Of a DNA stretch of 64,000 nucleotides, positions 1 to 7,479 are shown one piece after another. The stretch's first letter is position 1; every line of letters begins with the position of its first letter. This stretch comes from Pseudomonas sp. B21-048. Lineage in GTDB: Bacteria > Pseudomonadota > Gammaproteobacteria > Pseudomonadales > Pseudomonadaceae. Where the stretch lies: NCBI RefSeq assembly GCF_024748615.1, contig NZ_CP087168.1, positions 3,472,001 through 3,536,000 on the forward strand, in the 5' to 3' direction. The notes under the pieces are model-generated. The model made no database searches and was not told the DNA's origin. It worked only from the letters and a program-made list of their open reading frames with translations. A program made the position numbers and the translations under genes.

Positions 1-131
1 ATCAGGCTGCCGCTTTCCCAGTTCAGATCGGCGAAATGAATCGGTGCCTGGGCAGCGAATACCGGAACGGGTGAAGCCAATAAACCAAACGTGGCCAGGA
101 CAGTGGCCAGCAACCGTCGAAATCCCTTCAT
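1..131 (-). CDS. Glycine betaine/choline-type ABC transporter substrate-binding protein, N-terminal fragment
   Basis: Only the first 43 codons lie inside the window; the gene runs off the left edge. It begins with a clear Sec signal peptide (MKGFRRLLATVLATFGLLAS, cleavage near VFA-AQ). The mature start reads APIHFADLNWESGSL, which I recognise as the beginning of OpuAC/ProX-type periplasmic proteins that bind quaternary ammonium compatible solutes and deliver them to an ABC importer. The partner permease and ATPase would lie outside the window. Ligand specificity cannot be judged from this fragment. Confidence 0.75.
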   Translation of the reverse strand, partial: MKGFRRLLATVLATFGLLASPVPVFAAQAPIHFADLNWESGSL

Positions 132-250
132 GCTTTTGCACCTCGTGCTGTTCACAGCAATAGCAGGATGGCCTGACAAAGAAGACCGCAAGCCTCTGAA
201 TACTCAGTCATCTGACTGTAGTTGAGGTTCCTGCTTTCGAGGGGCGAGGA

Positions 251-454
251 TTAACTTTCGGAAAGTTCCTGCAAGCGGGCAAGCTCTCTTCTGACCATGC
301 CGGCGTACGCCGCCGGACGCAACAGGTAGATCTGTGACGCCACCCAACTCAGCCAGGCTCCCTGCAGAACGGCCTTTTGCGCCAACAAGCGCTGCGCCTC
401 GGCGTGGGCACTGGCCTGGTTCTGTTCGTGGAAATCAGCGCGGGTCAGGGTCAT
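251..454 (-). CDS. Conserved hypothetical small protein (67 aa)
   Basis: A 67-residue soluble-looking protein, rich in Ala, Leu and Glu and probably mainly helical, with one more hydrophobic stretch around residues 33-52. There is no signal peptide and no motif I recognise. Its ATG overlaps the stop codon of the upstream minus-strand gene by one base, so the two are almost certainly co-transcribed and translationally coupled. Function unknown. Confidence 0.6.
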   Translation of the reverse strand: MTLTRADFHEQNQASAHAEAQRLLAQKAVLQGAWLSWVASQIYLLRPAAYAGMVRRELARLQELSES

Positions 455-903
455 TACTCGCTGGCCTTGAAGGTCACCAGTTCACCTTTACGCCACTTGG
501 CGGCCTTGGCGGTCACGGCTTTCAGTGTTTTGGTCAGGCCTTCCTGCAATTGTTGATGGGCCGCGAACACCATCACCACGCTATGACCTTCCTTGAACAC
601 AATGCCGTGACCGTCCGCGGTGGTCACGAACGCGTAATCCCCCAGCCCATACACCGTCAGCTTGATTTCGCGGAACTTGATGTCCAGTTTGCCGCCTTCG
701 CGGCTGGGCAATACGGAGGCGCTGAAATGATCGCCGACCTTGAGTTTGAGCCCTGGTTTGTCATCCACCACCAGCGCTGATTCGGTGTCGAGCTCGGCAA
801 TGTAAATGCCTTCGGCGTTCTGTTCGGTGATGTAGACGAAACGTGACTGAAACTGTTTAACCAGCTTTGCGCGCAAATCGCCCAGTACGAACAAAGCATG
901 CAT
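454..903 (-). CDS. Conserved hypothetical protein (149 aa)
   Basis: An acidic, beta-rich soluble protein with no signal peptide or membrane segment. The chosen start is the ATG at 903, where the protein begins MHALFVLGDLRAKL; an in-frame ATG at 975 would add 24 residues, and neither has a convincing ribosome-binding site. The sequence contains regular alternating stretches (FVYITEQNAEGIYIAELD, KLKVGDHFSASVLPS) suggesting a compact beta domain. It is coupled to the 67-aa gene downstream by a one-base overlap. I do not recognise the family. Confidence 0.7.
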   Translation of the reverse strand: MHALFVLGDLRAKLVKQFQSRFVYITEQNAEGIYIAELDTESALVVDDKPGLKLKVGDHFSASVLPSREGGKLDIKFREIKLTVYGLGDYAFVTTADGHGIVFKEGHSVVMVFAAHQQLQEGLTKTLKAVTAKAAKWRKGELVTFKASE

Positions 904-1322
904 ATCGAGATTACTTACTGCCAAGGAACCATCCCCACATCTGAAAATGACGTCGTACGCCGCAAAGGCGCACAACAGAAAAAAGCGGCAATGCCGAGGT
1001 ATAGCCAGATAATCCGGGAATGAGCAGAGGGCCCATTCATCGCGAGGTTGAGAAGGTTACTGGAACATGCCTCACGTCGTCTTGCCTGGCGGTCGTCAGA
1101 TACTGAAGGAAAAGTCCCTTCTGACGGCCAGAGAAAACCGGATTACTAACTTTAGGGAAAAATCTCTTTAAAAAAAGCACTTTTCCGACATATCGCCAGT
1201 AAAAAATTGCTTTAGATGGGCAGCAAACGCCAACCGTTAATGACGATTCTAGAGCAGCCATGCTCAACGAGACTACCCAAAACAACGTACACACGTCGGT
1301 AAAACCACGAAAAGGACTTCAT
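904..1322. other. Intergenic region, AT-rich, no gene recognised
   Basis: About 420 bases between divergent genes. The part around 1140-1225 is clearly AT-richer than its surroundings (runs of A and T), as expected for promoters of the flanking genes. No RNA gene, repeat or convincing reading frame was seen. Confidence 0.4.
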
Positions 1323-1586
1323 ATGTGCACACTGACTCATTTCGTCCAGCCTTACACACGGCAGACAAACGGCTCATCTCCTCTGCATTCGATGGGGCTC
1401 CACAAGCAGGACTTCCTGCCTGAAGAGCCTCTACTCCCACGTTTTCAGGTGGTATTGGCCGGCACTGCCTTTTTCCACATCAGAGAAATATCCACCGGAT
1501 GTGTAAGAGGTTTCCGCGGCAACCATAACGAAGCCTGCGCCCTTGCCCGTTCACTCGAGGCACGTAGCTGGCCCTTCATTCCATAG
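1323..1586 (+). CDS. Hypothetical small protein (87 aa)
   Basis: The frame starts at ATG 1323, preceded by an AAAAGGACTT Shine-Dalgarno-like sequence about seven bases upstream; the frame is also open further upstream. The product is basic and soluble, with a hydrophobic patch near residues 42-52 (FQVVLAGTAFF) and three cysteines. The phrasing of its C-terminal half (IREISTGCVRGFRGNHNEAC) resembles small proteins I vaguely recall from Pseudomonas, but I cannot assign a family or role. Confidence 0.4.
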   Translation: MCTLTHFVQPYTRQTNGSSPLHSMGLHKQDFLPEEPLLPRFQVVLAGTAFFHIREISTGCVRGFRGNHNEACALARSLEARSWPFIP

Positions 1587-1712
1587 ACGTTTCGTCACAC
1601 CGGCGACTTAACTCAGCCGCCGGCAGGCAACTACTGCCATACTGCCCGCCCCATGAAACCCGCCCCCCGGGGCGGCGTTTCACCACAATTGTTTCCAAGG
1701 GAAGACTGCTAC

Positions 1713-1943
1713 GTGACGGAATTTGATATCGGTGAATTTTTTATCCGGGGCGAAGCCAGAGAAGTCGAAGGCGAATTCCAGGCAGTCATTATCATGCGTG
1801 CCAAACCGCCGTTGACCACTGTGACGTATCACCAGGTCGAAAAGGATCGCTGGTTCAAGACTGCGGATGTCGCGACCGTCGCTGCCCAGGAAGCCGCAAA
1901 AGCCCTGAAGCTTGCCGTCGATGAAGGGGCATTGAACGCCTGA
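1713..1943 (+). CDS. Conserved hypothetical small protein (76 aa)
   Basis: A GTG start at 1713 is chosen because it follows a good ribosome-binding site (AAGGGAAG, 1697-1704). Earlier in-frame ATGs would add an unlikely Pro/Gly-rich leader. The product is small, soluble and slightly acidic, with a predicted beta-beta-alpha layout (EFQAVIIMRAKPP then VATVAAQEAAKALKLAVDEG). No domain is recognised. It stands alone between two gaps. Confidence 0.6.
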   Translation: MTEFDIGEFFIRGEAREVEGEFQAVIIMRAKPPLTTVTYHQVEKDRWFKTADVATVAAQEAAKALKLAVDEGALNA

Positions 1944-2098
1944 GACGGGTGTGGACACACAGCCAGGTACAAACGGGGACAGCGCGATGTGCATGGCCGC
2001 CAGTGCAACGAGACAGGGAACAGCCTATTTCCCGGCCTGAGAGATGTCTGCGGCGTGCCAGTCCTGCACAGATAGCACGCCTTTATCTCGACAACGGG

Positions 2099-2677
2099 TC
2101 AGATCAGCTTGCGTTTGACCGCTTCATCAAGCGTGCTCTGGGTCAGGTGTGTGAGCACCGCGTCCCCACGCTCATTGAACGGCAAGCCGACAATCAGCAA
2201 AACCTGCATCCAGGTACGAGTCCTCTCCTGCTTGACGATTTTGCCCAACACGTTGCCTTCCCGATCCTTGAACACCGTTTCCAGCGTGAAGGTGTTGCTG
2301 AACGTTGTCGGAATCACGAAGAGCGTGAAGCCTGTCAGCCAGGCACTCGCGATATTCCCCTGCTCGTTATTGGTCAAAGTACTCGTCACGTACAGGCTCG
2401 AGTCGACCTTGTCCGTAGTCACGCTCTTGAACTGCCCGGACTCCTTGAAGGTTTCCAGCATCTTCTGCTCCACCAGCGCCGCATTGCCGACGCCACCTGA
2501 CAGTTCGCCGTTGAATTGCTGCTGGGTGGTTACGTGCAGATAAGCAATGGGCTTGTCCTGCCGCGCTTGCACGAGTGGCCACTGATCCACCGGCGCCAAC
2601 TCATGCTGGGAGTAAGAAATGCAGCCCGTCAGGGTGCTGCTGACCAAAAACAGCAAAAACAATAGGTACTTATTCAT
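2099..2677 (-). CDS. Probable lipoprotein (192 aa)
   Basis: Start chosen at ATG 2677, giving MNKYLLFLLFLVSSTLTGC: a textbook lipoprotein signal with lipobox LTGC, so Cys19 would be acylated after signal peptidase II cleavage. The rest is a periplasmic domain with beta-rich character and a hydrophobic stretch around residues 115-130 (WLTGFTLFVIPTTFS) that may be membrane-associated. Its start overlaps the end of the upstream lipoprotein gene by 8 bp, so the two form an operon and may act together at the outer membrane. The family is unrecognised. Confidence 0.75.
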   Translation of the reverse strand: MNKYLLFLLFLVSSTLTGCISYSQHELAPVDQWPLVQARQDKPIAYLHVTTQQQFNGELSGGVGNAALVEQKMLETFKESGQFKSVTTDKVDSSLYVTSTLTNNEQGNIASAWLTGFTLFVIPTTFSNTFTLETVFKDREGNVLGKIVKQERTRTWMQVLLIVGLPFNERGDAVLTHLTQSTLDEAVKRKLI

Positions 2678-3302
2678 GTGCAGCCAGTTCCTTTGACGGT
2701 GTACGCAATTGAGGGGTGGCACTGGCCAGTAATTGAGCGATCAAGTCGCGCAACTGGGAACCGCCCAGACGCGGATTGAGGTAGTCGGCGTTCCACATGC
2801 CGACATTTTTGTCGAGCTTGACCTGCTCGACCGACCTGGCCAGTTGCTTGCCCTGACGGTCTTCGATGATCAGTTCGCCGGCGAGGTCGTATTTGTCGAC
2901 GTAAATCGGCCCATCAACCCAGATCCAGAGGGTCAACGTCACCAGCGCTCCGGGGATGTAAGCCGGGTGCACGGTACGTTTGCCTGCCAGTGAGGTCAGG
3001 TTGAACTTGAGCACCACGTCGTCTTCGCCAGCCTTGACCGGGAATACCACGATTCGCTTGAAGTAGTCGCTTTTATCGACATAGGCGCTGACCTGCTCGG
3101 TCAGTTGTCGGCTGCCGGCGACACGCACCTTGTCATCCAGCTCGGGGGCGGAAATCACCACGTCACTGATCTCGGCACTACGATCAAGGGTGGAAGACGC
3201 GGGCTTCAAGGGCTCGCCAATGGGACCCAGCGGCGTGAAAGACACGCAGCCGGTCAACGACAGGCCAAGTGCGATGGCCATCAGATAAACAAGACGCTTC
3301 AC
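2670..3302 (-). CDS. Probable lipoprotein (210 aa)
   Basis: Begins at a GTG (3302) with a good AAGGA site eight bases upstream. The N-terminus (MKRLVYLMAIALGLSLTGC) is a lipoprotein signal with lipobox LTGC. The mature part is a mixed alpha/beta periplasmic domain; a hydrophobic segment near residues 113-127 (GALVTLTLWIWVDG) could be a membrane hairpin. The gene overlaps the next lipoprotein gene by 8 bp. The pair looks like a two-component envelope lipoprotein system; no known function is assigned. Confidence 0.75.
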   Translation of the reverse strand: MKRLVYLMAIALGLSLTGCVSFTPLGPIGEPLKPASSTLDRSAEISDVVISAPELDDKVRVAGSRQLTEQVSAYVDKSDYFKRIVVFPVKAGEDDVVLKFNLTSLAGKRTVHPAYIPGALVTLTLWIWVDGPIYVDKYDLAGELIIEDRQGKQLARSVEQVKLDKNVGMWNADYLNPRLGGSQLRDLIAQLLASATPQLRTPSKELAAHE

Positions 3303-3585
3303 TGCTTACATCCTTTTCATGCGGGATCGGGGGCGGGTCGAGTTGAAAGAAGATCACGCAACGGATGGGGCGGATCGGCACCGCAAGGCGCTGAACTTGA
3401 GACGACGACATCCATGTACGGACTCTTTGAATGGCGCCTTGGTGACGCCAGAAACGCGACCGCATCGTAATCGCTGGAACAACGACAGGCAATTGCTCGT
3501 TGCCATCACTGGTGGCAAATTCTGAAAAAGCTGCTAAACCCCTATCGAACTCTAGGCGCGACGGATTATCGGCAAGGAGATGAAG

Positions 3586-3825
3586 ATGGATTCACCCACT
3601 CATGATTTGAAAGGCCTGTTCGACCAGCTCGGCCTGGATTCCAGCGAAAAAGCCATCGACGATTTCATTGCCCGTCATTCCCCCTTGCCCGATGACCAGA
3701 AACTCATCGACGCCGAGTTCTGGACCCCACAACAAGCAGGCTTCCTCAAGGAACAACTGCGTGAAGACGCCGATTGGGCGCATGTGGTCGACGACCTGAA
3801 CCTGCGCATGCACCAGATCCATTAG
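3586..3825 (+). CDS. DUF2789 family protein (79 aa)
   Basis: A short acidic protein beginning MDSPTHDLKGLFDQLGLDS and containing DAEFWTPQQAGFLKE and EDADWAHVVDDL, which match the DUF2789 family of small cytosolic gammaproteobacterial proteins as I recall it. ATG 3586 is preferred over ATG 3580 because the AAGGAG site (3574-3579) is six bases from the former and directly abuts the latter. Function unknown. The gene is monocistronic. Confidence 0.85.
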   Translation: MDSPTHDLKGLFDQLGLDSSEKAIDDFIARHSPLPDDQKLIDAEFWTPQQAGFLKEQLREDADWAHVVDDLNLRMHQIH

Positions 3826-3855
3826 CCCGGGACTCAATGCAGGCTGTCGGACCTC

Positions 3856-4090
3856 TCACCGAGGACGCTCTGGTTTGTAACCCAAGCGCAAACCACCCCA
3901 ATGGCGGCCCTTGAGCATGATCGGCACCGACAGGTCGTGCATCAGTTCACCGGTGTCGCGGGTGTAAGTCTGCAACAACACGGCCTGTTGATGGCTGCCA
4001 CAGCGGATCACGGTGCGGTCGGCGAATTTGCGTTTGGTGCGGTTTTGCAAGGTATCGACCTGCACATCACCGGTAGATCAATCGAAGTGA
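3856..4090 (-). pseudogene. Remnant of a methyl-accepting chemotaxis protein C-terminus
   Basis: About 70 residues end in HDLSVPIMLKGRHWGGLRLG, with DRTVIRCGSHQQAVLLQTY before it. This is the extreme C-terminal segment that I recall from a class of PAS-containing Pseudomonas chemoreceptors. No signalling hairpin, HAMP or sensor domain is present upstream; the frame runs into a large inverted repeat (4116-4208). The rest of the receptor has been lost, so this is a gene relic rather than a functional small protein. Confidence 0.7.
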
Positions 4091-4115
4091 GTGAGATTTT
4101 TCGGACGAAAAAAAG

Positions 4116-4208
4116 CTTCGCGGGCAAGTCGGATCGCCGCACCGCTCTTACAGGGTTCACGTAATCCTGTAGGAGCGAGCGGTGCGGCGATCCGACTTGC
4201 CCGCGAAG
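4116..4208. repeat. REP-like perfect inverted repeat
   Basis: Two 31-base arms (4116-4146 and 4178-4208) are exact reverse complements, separated by a 31-base spacer. The arms contain the CGCGGGCAAGTCGGATCGCC theme of Pseudomonas REP elements. It sits between a gene relic and the DksA-like gene, reading toward it on neither strand, and would form a strong stem-loop in RNA. No T tract follows, so it is better called a REP doublet than an intrinsic terminator. Confidence 0.8.
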
Positions 4209-4222
4209 GGGGCGCTACGAAA

Positions 4223-4627
4223 TCAGGCCTGACGCTGGTGCTTGTCGATCTGTTCGTGACGCTCTTGGGCTTCGATGCAGTACTTGGTGGTCGGGCTGAT
4301 CAGCAGGCGTTTCAGGCCAATGGCCTCGCCGCTGTCATCGCACCAGCCGAAGCTGTCTTCCTTGATGCGCTCCAGGGCCTGTTCCAACTGAGGCAGCATG
4401 CGCTGATCGCGATCGATCGCGTTCACCAGCCAGGTGCGCTCTTCTTCGACGGAAGCCGCGTCAGCCGGATCGGCCGGGGTGTCCAGGCTCTCGATGGCGA
4501 TGCGATTCTGTTCGATGCGCTCGTGGGTTTCGACTTTCATGTTCTGCAACAGCTCTGAGAAAAAAGCATGTTGCTCGGCATTCATGTAGTCATCCGCCGG
4601 CATGGCCAGCAACTTGTCCTTTGTCAT
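4223..4627 (-). CDS. DksA/TraR-family RNA polymerase-binding factor with reduced zinc finger
   Basis: Start at ATG 4627 gives a 134-residue protein beginning MTKDKLLAMPADDYMNAEQH. The coiled-coil tip carries the Asp-rich DPADAA motif (residues 53-58) used by DksA to reach the polymerase secondary channel. The C-terminal finger keeps only two of four cysteines: C96 (GWCDDSG) and C117 (YCIEA), while the second and fourth positions are Ser and Ala. In P. aeruginosa the zinc-independent DksA2 has lost cysteines in a similar way, so this is probably a low-zinc or specialised paralogue modulating transcription in the stringent response. Monocistronic. Confidence 0.85.
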   Translation of the reverse strand: MTKDKLLAMPADDYMNAEQHAFFSELLQNMKVETHERIEQNRIAIESLDTPADPADAASVEEERTWLVNAIDRDQRMLPQLEQALERIKEDSFGWCDDSGEAIGLKRLLISPTTKYCIEAQERHEQIDKHQRQA

Positions 4628-5064
4628 TGATATCTCTATAAAAAAACGTGCATTAAGGCGAATTAGGGAGCGATCCGTTGAACCTTTAGCGGTCATTGGA
4701 AAGGCGCCGTTTATTCCAAGCGCCACCCGGCACTCAATTTACGAGGGGCGGCAGTCTAAGGCCGACTTGAGGCCTCAGCAACTGAAAAGACAGCAAATTT
4801 GTGCGACAAAGCCCTGAAAGTGCGCTATGGCAGGCTTTAAGGCGCTTATCGGAGTGCGTTTATAGCAAGAAATTCAGTCGCACGGCTGTATATAGAAGAC
4901 AAACGGCCGCGCCACGCGGATCAGGCGTGGCGCATTTACGCATTTCATCCGGTTCAGCGCTTGAGTTTGCGCGTGTTGCGGTATGGGTCAATGACCACCG
5001 CGCCACCCTCATCAGCCCGCCGCTTCTACCTGAGGTAAAGCGGCGTAGCAGTGTCTGAACAGCG
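4628..5064. other. Gene-free stretch containing a GC-rich hairpin
   Basis: No gene is recognised. At 4909-4933 a perfect 9-bp stem (GCGCCACGC / GCGTGGCGC, 7-base loop) lies downstream of the minus-strand 5139/6105 genes and could end their transcript, although no long T tract follows. The rest near 4628-4740 is likely the promoter and leader of the DksA-like gene. Confidence 0.4.
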
Positions 5065-5139
5065 TCAGTGCGTGAGCAAGGCAATCAGAATGATGATCGG
5101 GATCGGTACACCGAGAAAGAACAGCAGTAATGAGCGCAT
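5065..5139 (-). CDS. Small hydrophobic membrane peptide (24 aa)
   Basis: A 24-codon frame starting MRSLLLFFLGVPIP and continuing as an unbroken isoleucine/leucine-rich segment ending LLTH. It is preceded by GGAG eight bases before the ATG (reading on the minus strand) and lies 15 bases downstream of the membrane-protein gene at 5155-6105. The whole peptide is one transmembrane span. I believe similar peptides are conserved in Pseudomonas next to the same neighbour; this is recollection, not a search. Role unknown, perhaps an accessory subunit of the upstream membrane protein. Confidence 0.65.
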   Translation of the reverse strand: MRSLLLFFLGVPIPIIILIALLTH

Positions 5140-5154
5140 TGGGGTTCTCCTGGG

Positions 5155-6105
5155 TTAACGAACAGGTGGCAGCGTCGTGGTTGTGGTGGTGGTCACGTAG
5201 GTATCGGCTTCCAGATACTCCACGGCATCCCGACGACGACCGCCGAAAGTCGCGGCGAGGCTGGCAAAAAAAGCACCGGCCAGCAACGTGACGAACATCC
5301 ACAACGCCATCACCGCTGCGACTTTGGCGGCGGTGTCAGCCGTTTGTTGCGCGGCCAGTTTGGCGTCGGCGACGGCTTTTTGGGTGCGCGCATAGACTTC
5401 ATCGACTCGACGCTCGGCGTCCGCTTGCGTGAGGTTGGTCCGCTGCGCGACCAATTGCGTCAGGTAGGCCCGATCTTCGGCCGCCAGTTGACCGTCGTTG
5501 CTCAGGCTGCGCGCGAAGATCCGGGTGACGGTAGCATTGACGGCATCATCGCTGACCGCGACTGGCCGATCATCGCGAAACAGGCTGTCGATGAAGTACC
5601 CGTACGGATCACTGTCGGTATTGCCGACAGCATTGCCGGCGGCTTGGGACATGGCGCTGGCGGCACCGCTGGCGACCGTCGCCCCGGCCTGCACGCCGCC
5701 GCTGACGATACTGCTGACCGAACCGACCACCAGGGTCGCAGTGACCAGTGTCGCGACACACCAAGCCAGAAAGCCATGGGCCGTGTCACGGAAATAGACT
5801 TCATCGCTGTGCATGTAGGCCCACCTCACCCGCAGACGACCGGCGATGTAACCACCGAGTCCGGACGCGACAATTTGGGTGAACGCCAGCCAGACAATCG
5901 TCGAGATACCCAGGCCCTTGGCGCTGACGCCTTCATGGGCCCACGGCGAAACGGCCGAAAAACCCAGACCGACCCCAAGCAGCACGAGGATCAGCGACAA
6001 TGCCGCAGCCGCTGCGGCCCCGGCGAAGATAGCCGCCCAGGACACGCCCGAGAGCGTGCTGAACTCATCTGCGGCAGGATAAAAACCATCAGAGGATCTG
6101 TTCAT
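5155..6105 (-). CDS. PhnA-like inner-membrane protein (316 aa)
   Basis: An integral membrane protein with an N-terminal Ala-rich span (about 23-50), further spans near 65-90, 112-135 and a C-terminal one near 263-288. A long soluble helical segment (about 165-260) lies between the last two, with a coiled-coil-like tract (TQADAERRVDEVYARTQKAV). It ends in an unusual run of eight threonines. Proteins of this layout are annotated PhnA-like in pseudomonads, with no proven role and no relation to phosphonate PhnA chemistry that I can see. A 24-aa membrane peptide gene follows immediately. Confidence 0.7.
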   Translation of the reverse strand: MNRSSDGFYPAADEFSTLSGVSWAAIFAGAAAAAALSLILVLLGVGLGFSAVSPWAHEGVSAKGLGISTIVWLAFTQIVASGLGGYIAGRLRVRWAYMHSDEVYFRDTAHGFLAWCVATLVTATLVVGSVSSIVSGGVQAGATVASGAASAMSQAAGNAVGNTDSDPYGYFIDSLFRDDRPVAVSDDAVNATVTRIFARSLSNDGQLAAEDRAYLTQLVAQRTNLTQADAERRVDEVYARTQKAVADAKLAAQQTADTAAKVAAVMALWMFVTLLAGAFFASLAATFGGRRRDAVEYLEADTYVTTTTTTTLPPVR

Positions 6106-6310
6106 TGTTGTAGTGCTCCAGGCAGGTGTTACAACTCGTCAAACGAGTAATTGCAGCCAACGTGCCAGTCGCGCCACTGAAATAAATCGTTCTATTTCAA
6201 TGATTTGAAAACAATGAACTTCTCAGGGGTCATGCAGTTTGCAAGGAGCAGGTCTAATCGACGGGTTTTATGCATTGCGTTAGTCGCGCTGAGTTGGGGC
6301 CGCAAACGAA

Positions 6311-6646
6311 TTACTTGCGCTTGTAGCTCTTGTTGCCGCTGGGCGTCAGGCAATACACCCCGCCTCTTGGCCCGGTGCAGAACGTGCCGGTGCCGCAGGC
6401 GCAGCCATCGGAATCCTGCAGCAGCGTCTGCGGTCGCGCTTGGTCTTTACTGCCAAACATCGCCGAGCAACTTTTCTTCGAACCGCTGATGGAGCCGTCA
6501 TTGCACAGGAACAGATCGCCGTCGCAACGATCGATGCCGCCCTTCTTCCCCGAACATGGCGTGTTGGCAGCCCAGGCGGATGAGCCAAACACGCACAACA
6601 ACAGTAGAAACATTGGCATCCCGCCACGAACCATTAAAGTGCGCAT
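6311..6646 (-). CDS. Secreted cysteine-rich small protein (111 aa)
   Basis: ATG 6646 is chosen because of the GGGAAG site upstream; an earlier in-frame start would spoil the signal peptide. The N-terminus MRTLMVRGGMPMFLLLLCVF ending SSAWA-AN is a Sec signal. The mature part has ten cysteines in patterns such as CSGKKGGIDRCDGDLFLC and CACGTGTFCTGPRGGVYC, implying several disulphides in the periplasm or outside the cell. It is basic at the C-terminus (SYKRK). Family unknown; it resembles small disulphide-rich exported proteins. Monocistronic and divergent from the two-component pair. Confidence 0.7.
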   Translation of the reverse strand: MRTLMVRGGMPMFLLLLCVFGSSAWAANTPCSGKKGGIDRCDGDLFLCNDGSISGSKKSCSAMFGSKDQARPQTLLQDSDGCACGTGTFCTGPRGGVYCLTPSGNKSYKRK

Positions 6647-6795
6647 AGTGCAGCTTCCCTTTAGAGTCATGGCCGGATGATATCAATGTTCCAGGCAGAC
6701 TCACGACGCAACATGAAAGTTATTTTAAAAAGCCGCGCGTAATTCTTGGCAAAATGAGCCCCACTTCGTATTGAACCGATTATCAGGCAAGCCCT

Positions 6796-7479
6796 ATGAC
6801 CCGCATCTTGACCATCGAAGACGACGCTGTGACCGCCCGGGAAATCGTCGCCGAACTGAGTAGCCACGGCCTCGACGTGGATTGGGTCGACAATGGCCGT
6901 GAAGGCCTTGCGCGCGCGGTCAGCGGCGACTACGACCTGATCACCCTCGACCGCATGCTGCCGGAGCTCGATGGTCTGGCGATCGTCACCACCCTGCGCA
7001 CCATGGGGGTTGCCACGCCGATCCTGATGATCAGCGCCCTCTCCGATGTCGATGAACGGGTGCGCGGCCTGCGCGCCGGCGGCGACGATTACCTGACCAA
7101 ACCGTTCGCCACCGATGAAATGGCCGCCCGGGTCGAAGTCTTGCTGCGCCGGCAGAACACCGTGACCGCCCAGGCCACCACCTTGCGCGTGGCCGATCTG
7201 GAGCTGAACCTGATCAGCCACGAAGCCAGCCGCGACAGCCAGTTGCTGACGCTGTTGCCCACCGAGTACAAGTTGCTGGAATTTCTGATGCGCAACACCG
7301 GGCAGATTCTGTCGCGGATGATGATTTTCGAAGAGGTCTGGGGTTATCACTTCGACCCTGGCACCAACCTGATCGACGTGCACATCGGCCGTCTGCGCAA
7401 AAAGATCGACCCGCCAGGCAAAGTCCCACTGATTCGGACGGTGCGAGGCTCGGGTTATGTCATTGCTGAACCCCTCTAA
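6796..7479 (+). CDS. OmpR-family two-component response regulator (227 aa)
   Basis: An N-terminal receiver domain has the acidic pocket (E8, D9), phospho-acceptor D52 in LITLDRMLPELDG and the conserved Lys102 (YLTKPF). Residues about 130-227 form a winged-helix DNA-binding domain (LLPTEYKLLEFLM, IDVHIGRLRKKID, VRGSGYVI). It overlaps the histidine kinase gene by 23 bp, so both proteins are made from one message. The kinase would phosphorylate D52; the stimulus is not evident from sequence. The nearest families are QseB/PmrA/IrlR-like regulators, but I would not give a symbol. Confidence 0.92.
   Translation: MTRILTIEDDAVTAREIVAELSSHGLDVDWVDNGREGLARAVSGDYDLITLDRMLPELDGLAIVTTLRTMGVATPILMISALSDVDERVRGLRAGGDDYLTKPFATDEMAARVEVLLRRQNTVTAQATTLRVADLELNLISHEASRDSQLLTLLPTEYKLLEFLMRNTGQILSRMMIFEEVWGYHFDPGTNLIDVHIGRLRKKIDPPGKVPLIRTVRGSGYVIAEPL

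Noticed and set aside
334-780. Plus-strand open frame of 148 codons
   Set aside because: It lies antisense to the two minus-strand genes at 251-903, which have coupled starts and better protein character.
5344-6150. Long plus-strand open frame opposite the PhnA-like gene
   Set aside because: It mirrors the codon structure of the minus-strand membrane protein, and its Arg/Gly/Asp-rich product lacks any domain.
6667-7383. Minus-strand open frame of 238 codons opposite the response regulator
   Set aside because: It is an antisense shadow of the receiver/winged-helix gene, with His/Gln/Gly-rich composition typical of such shadows.
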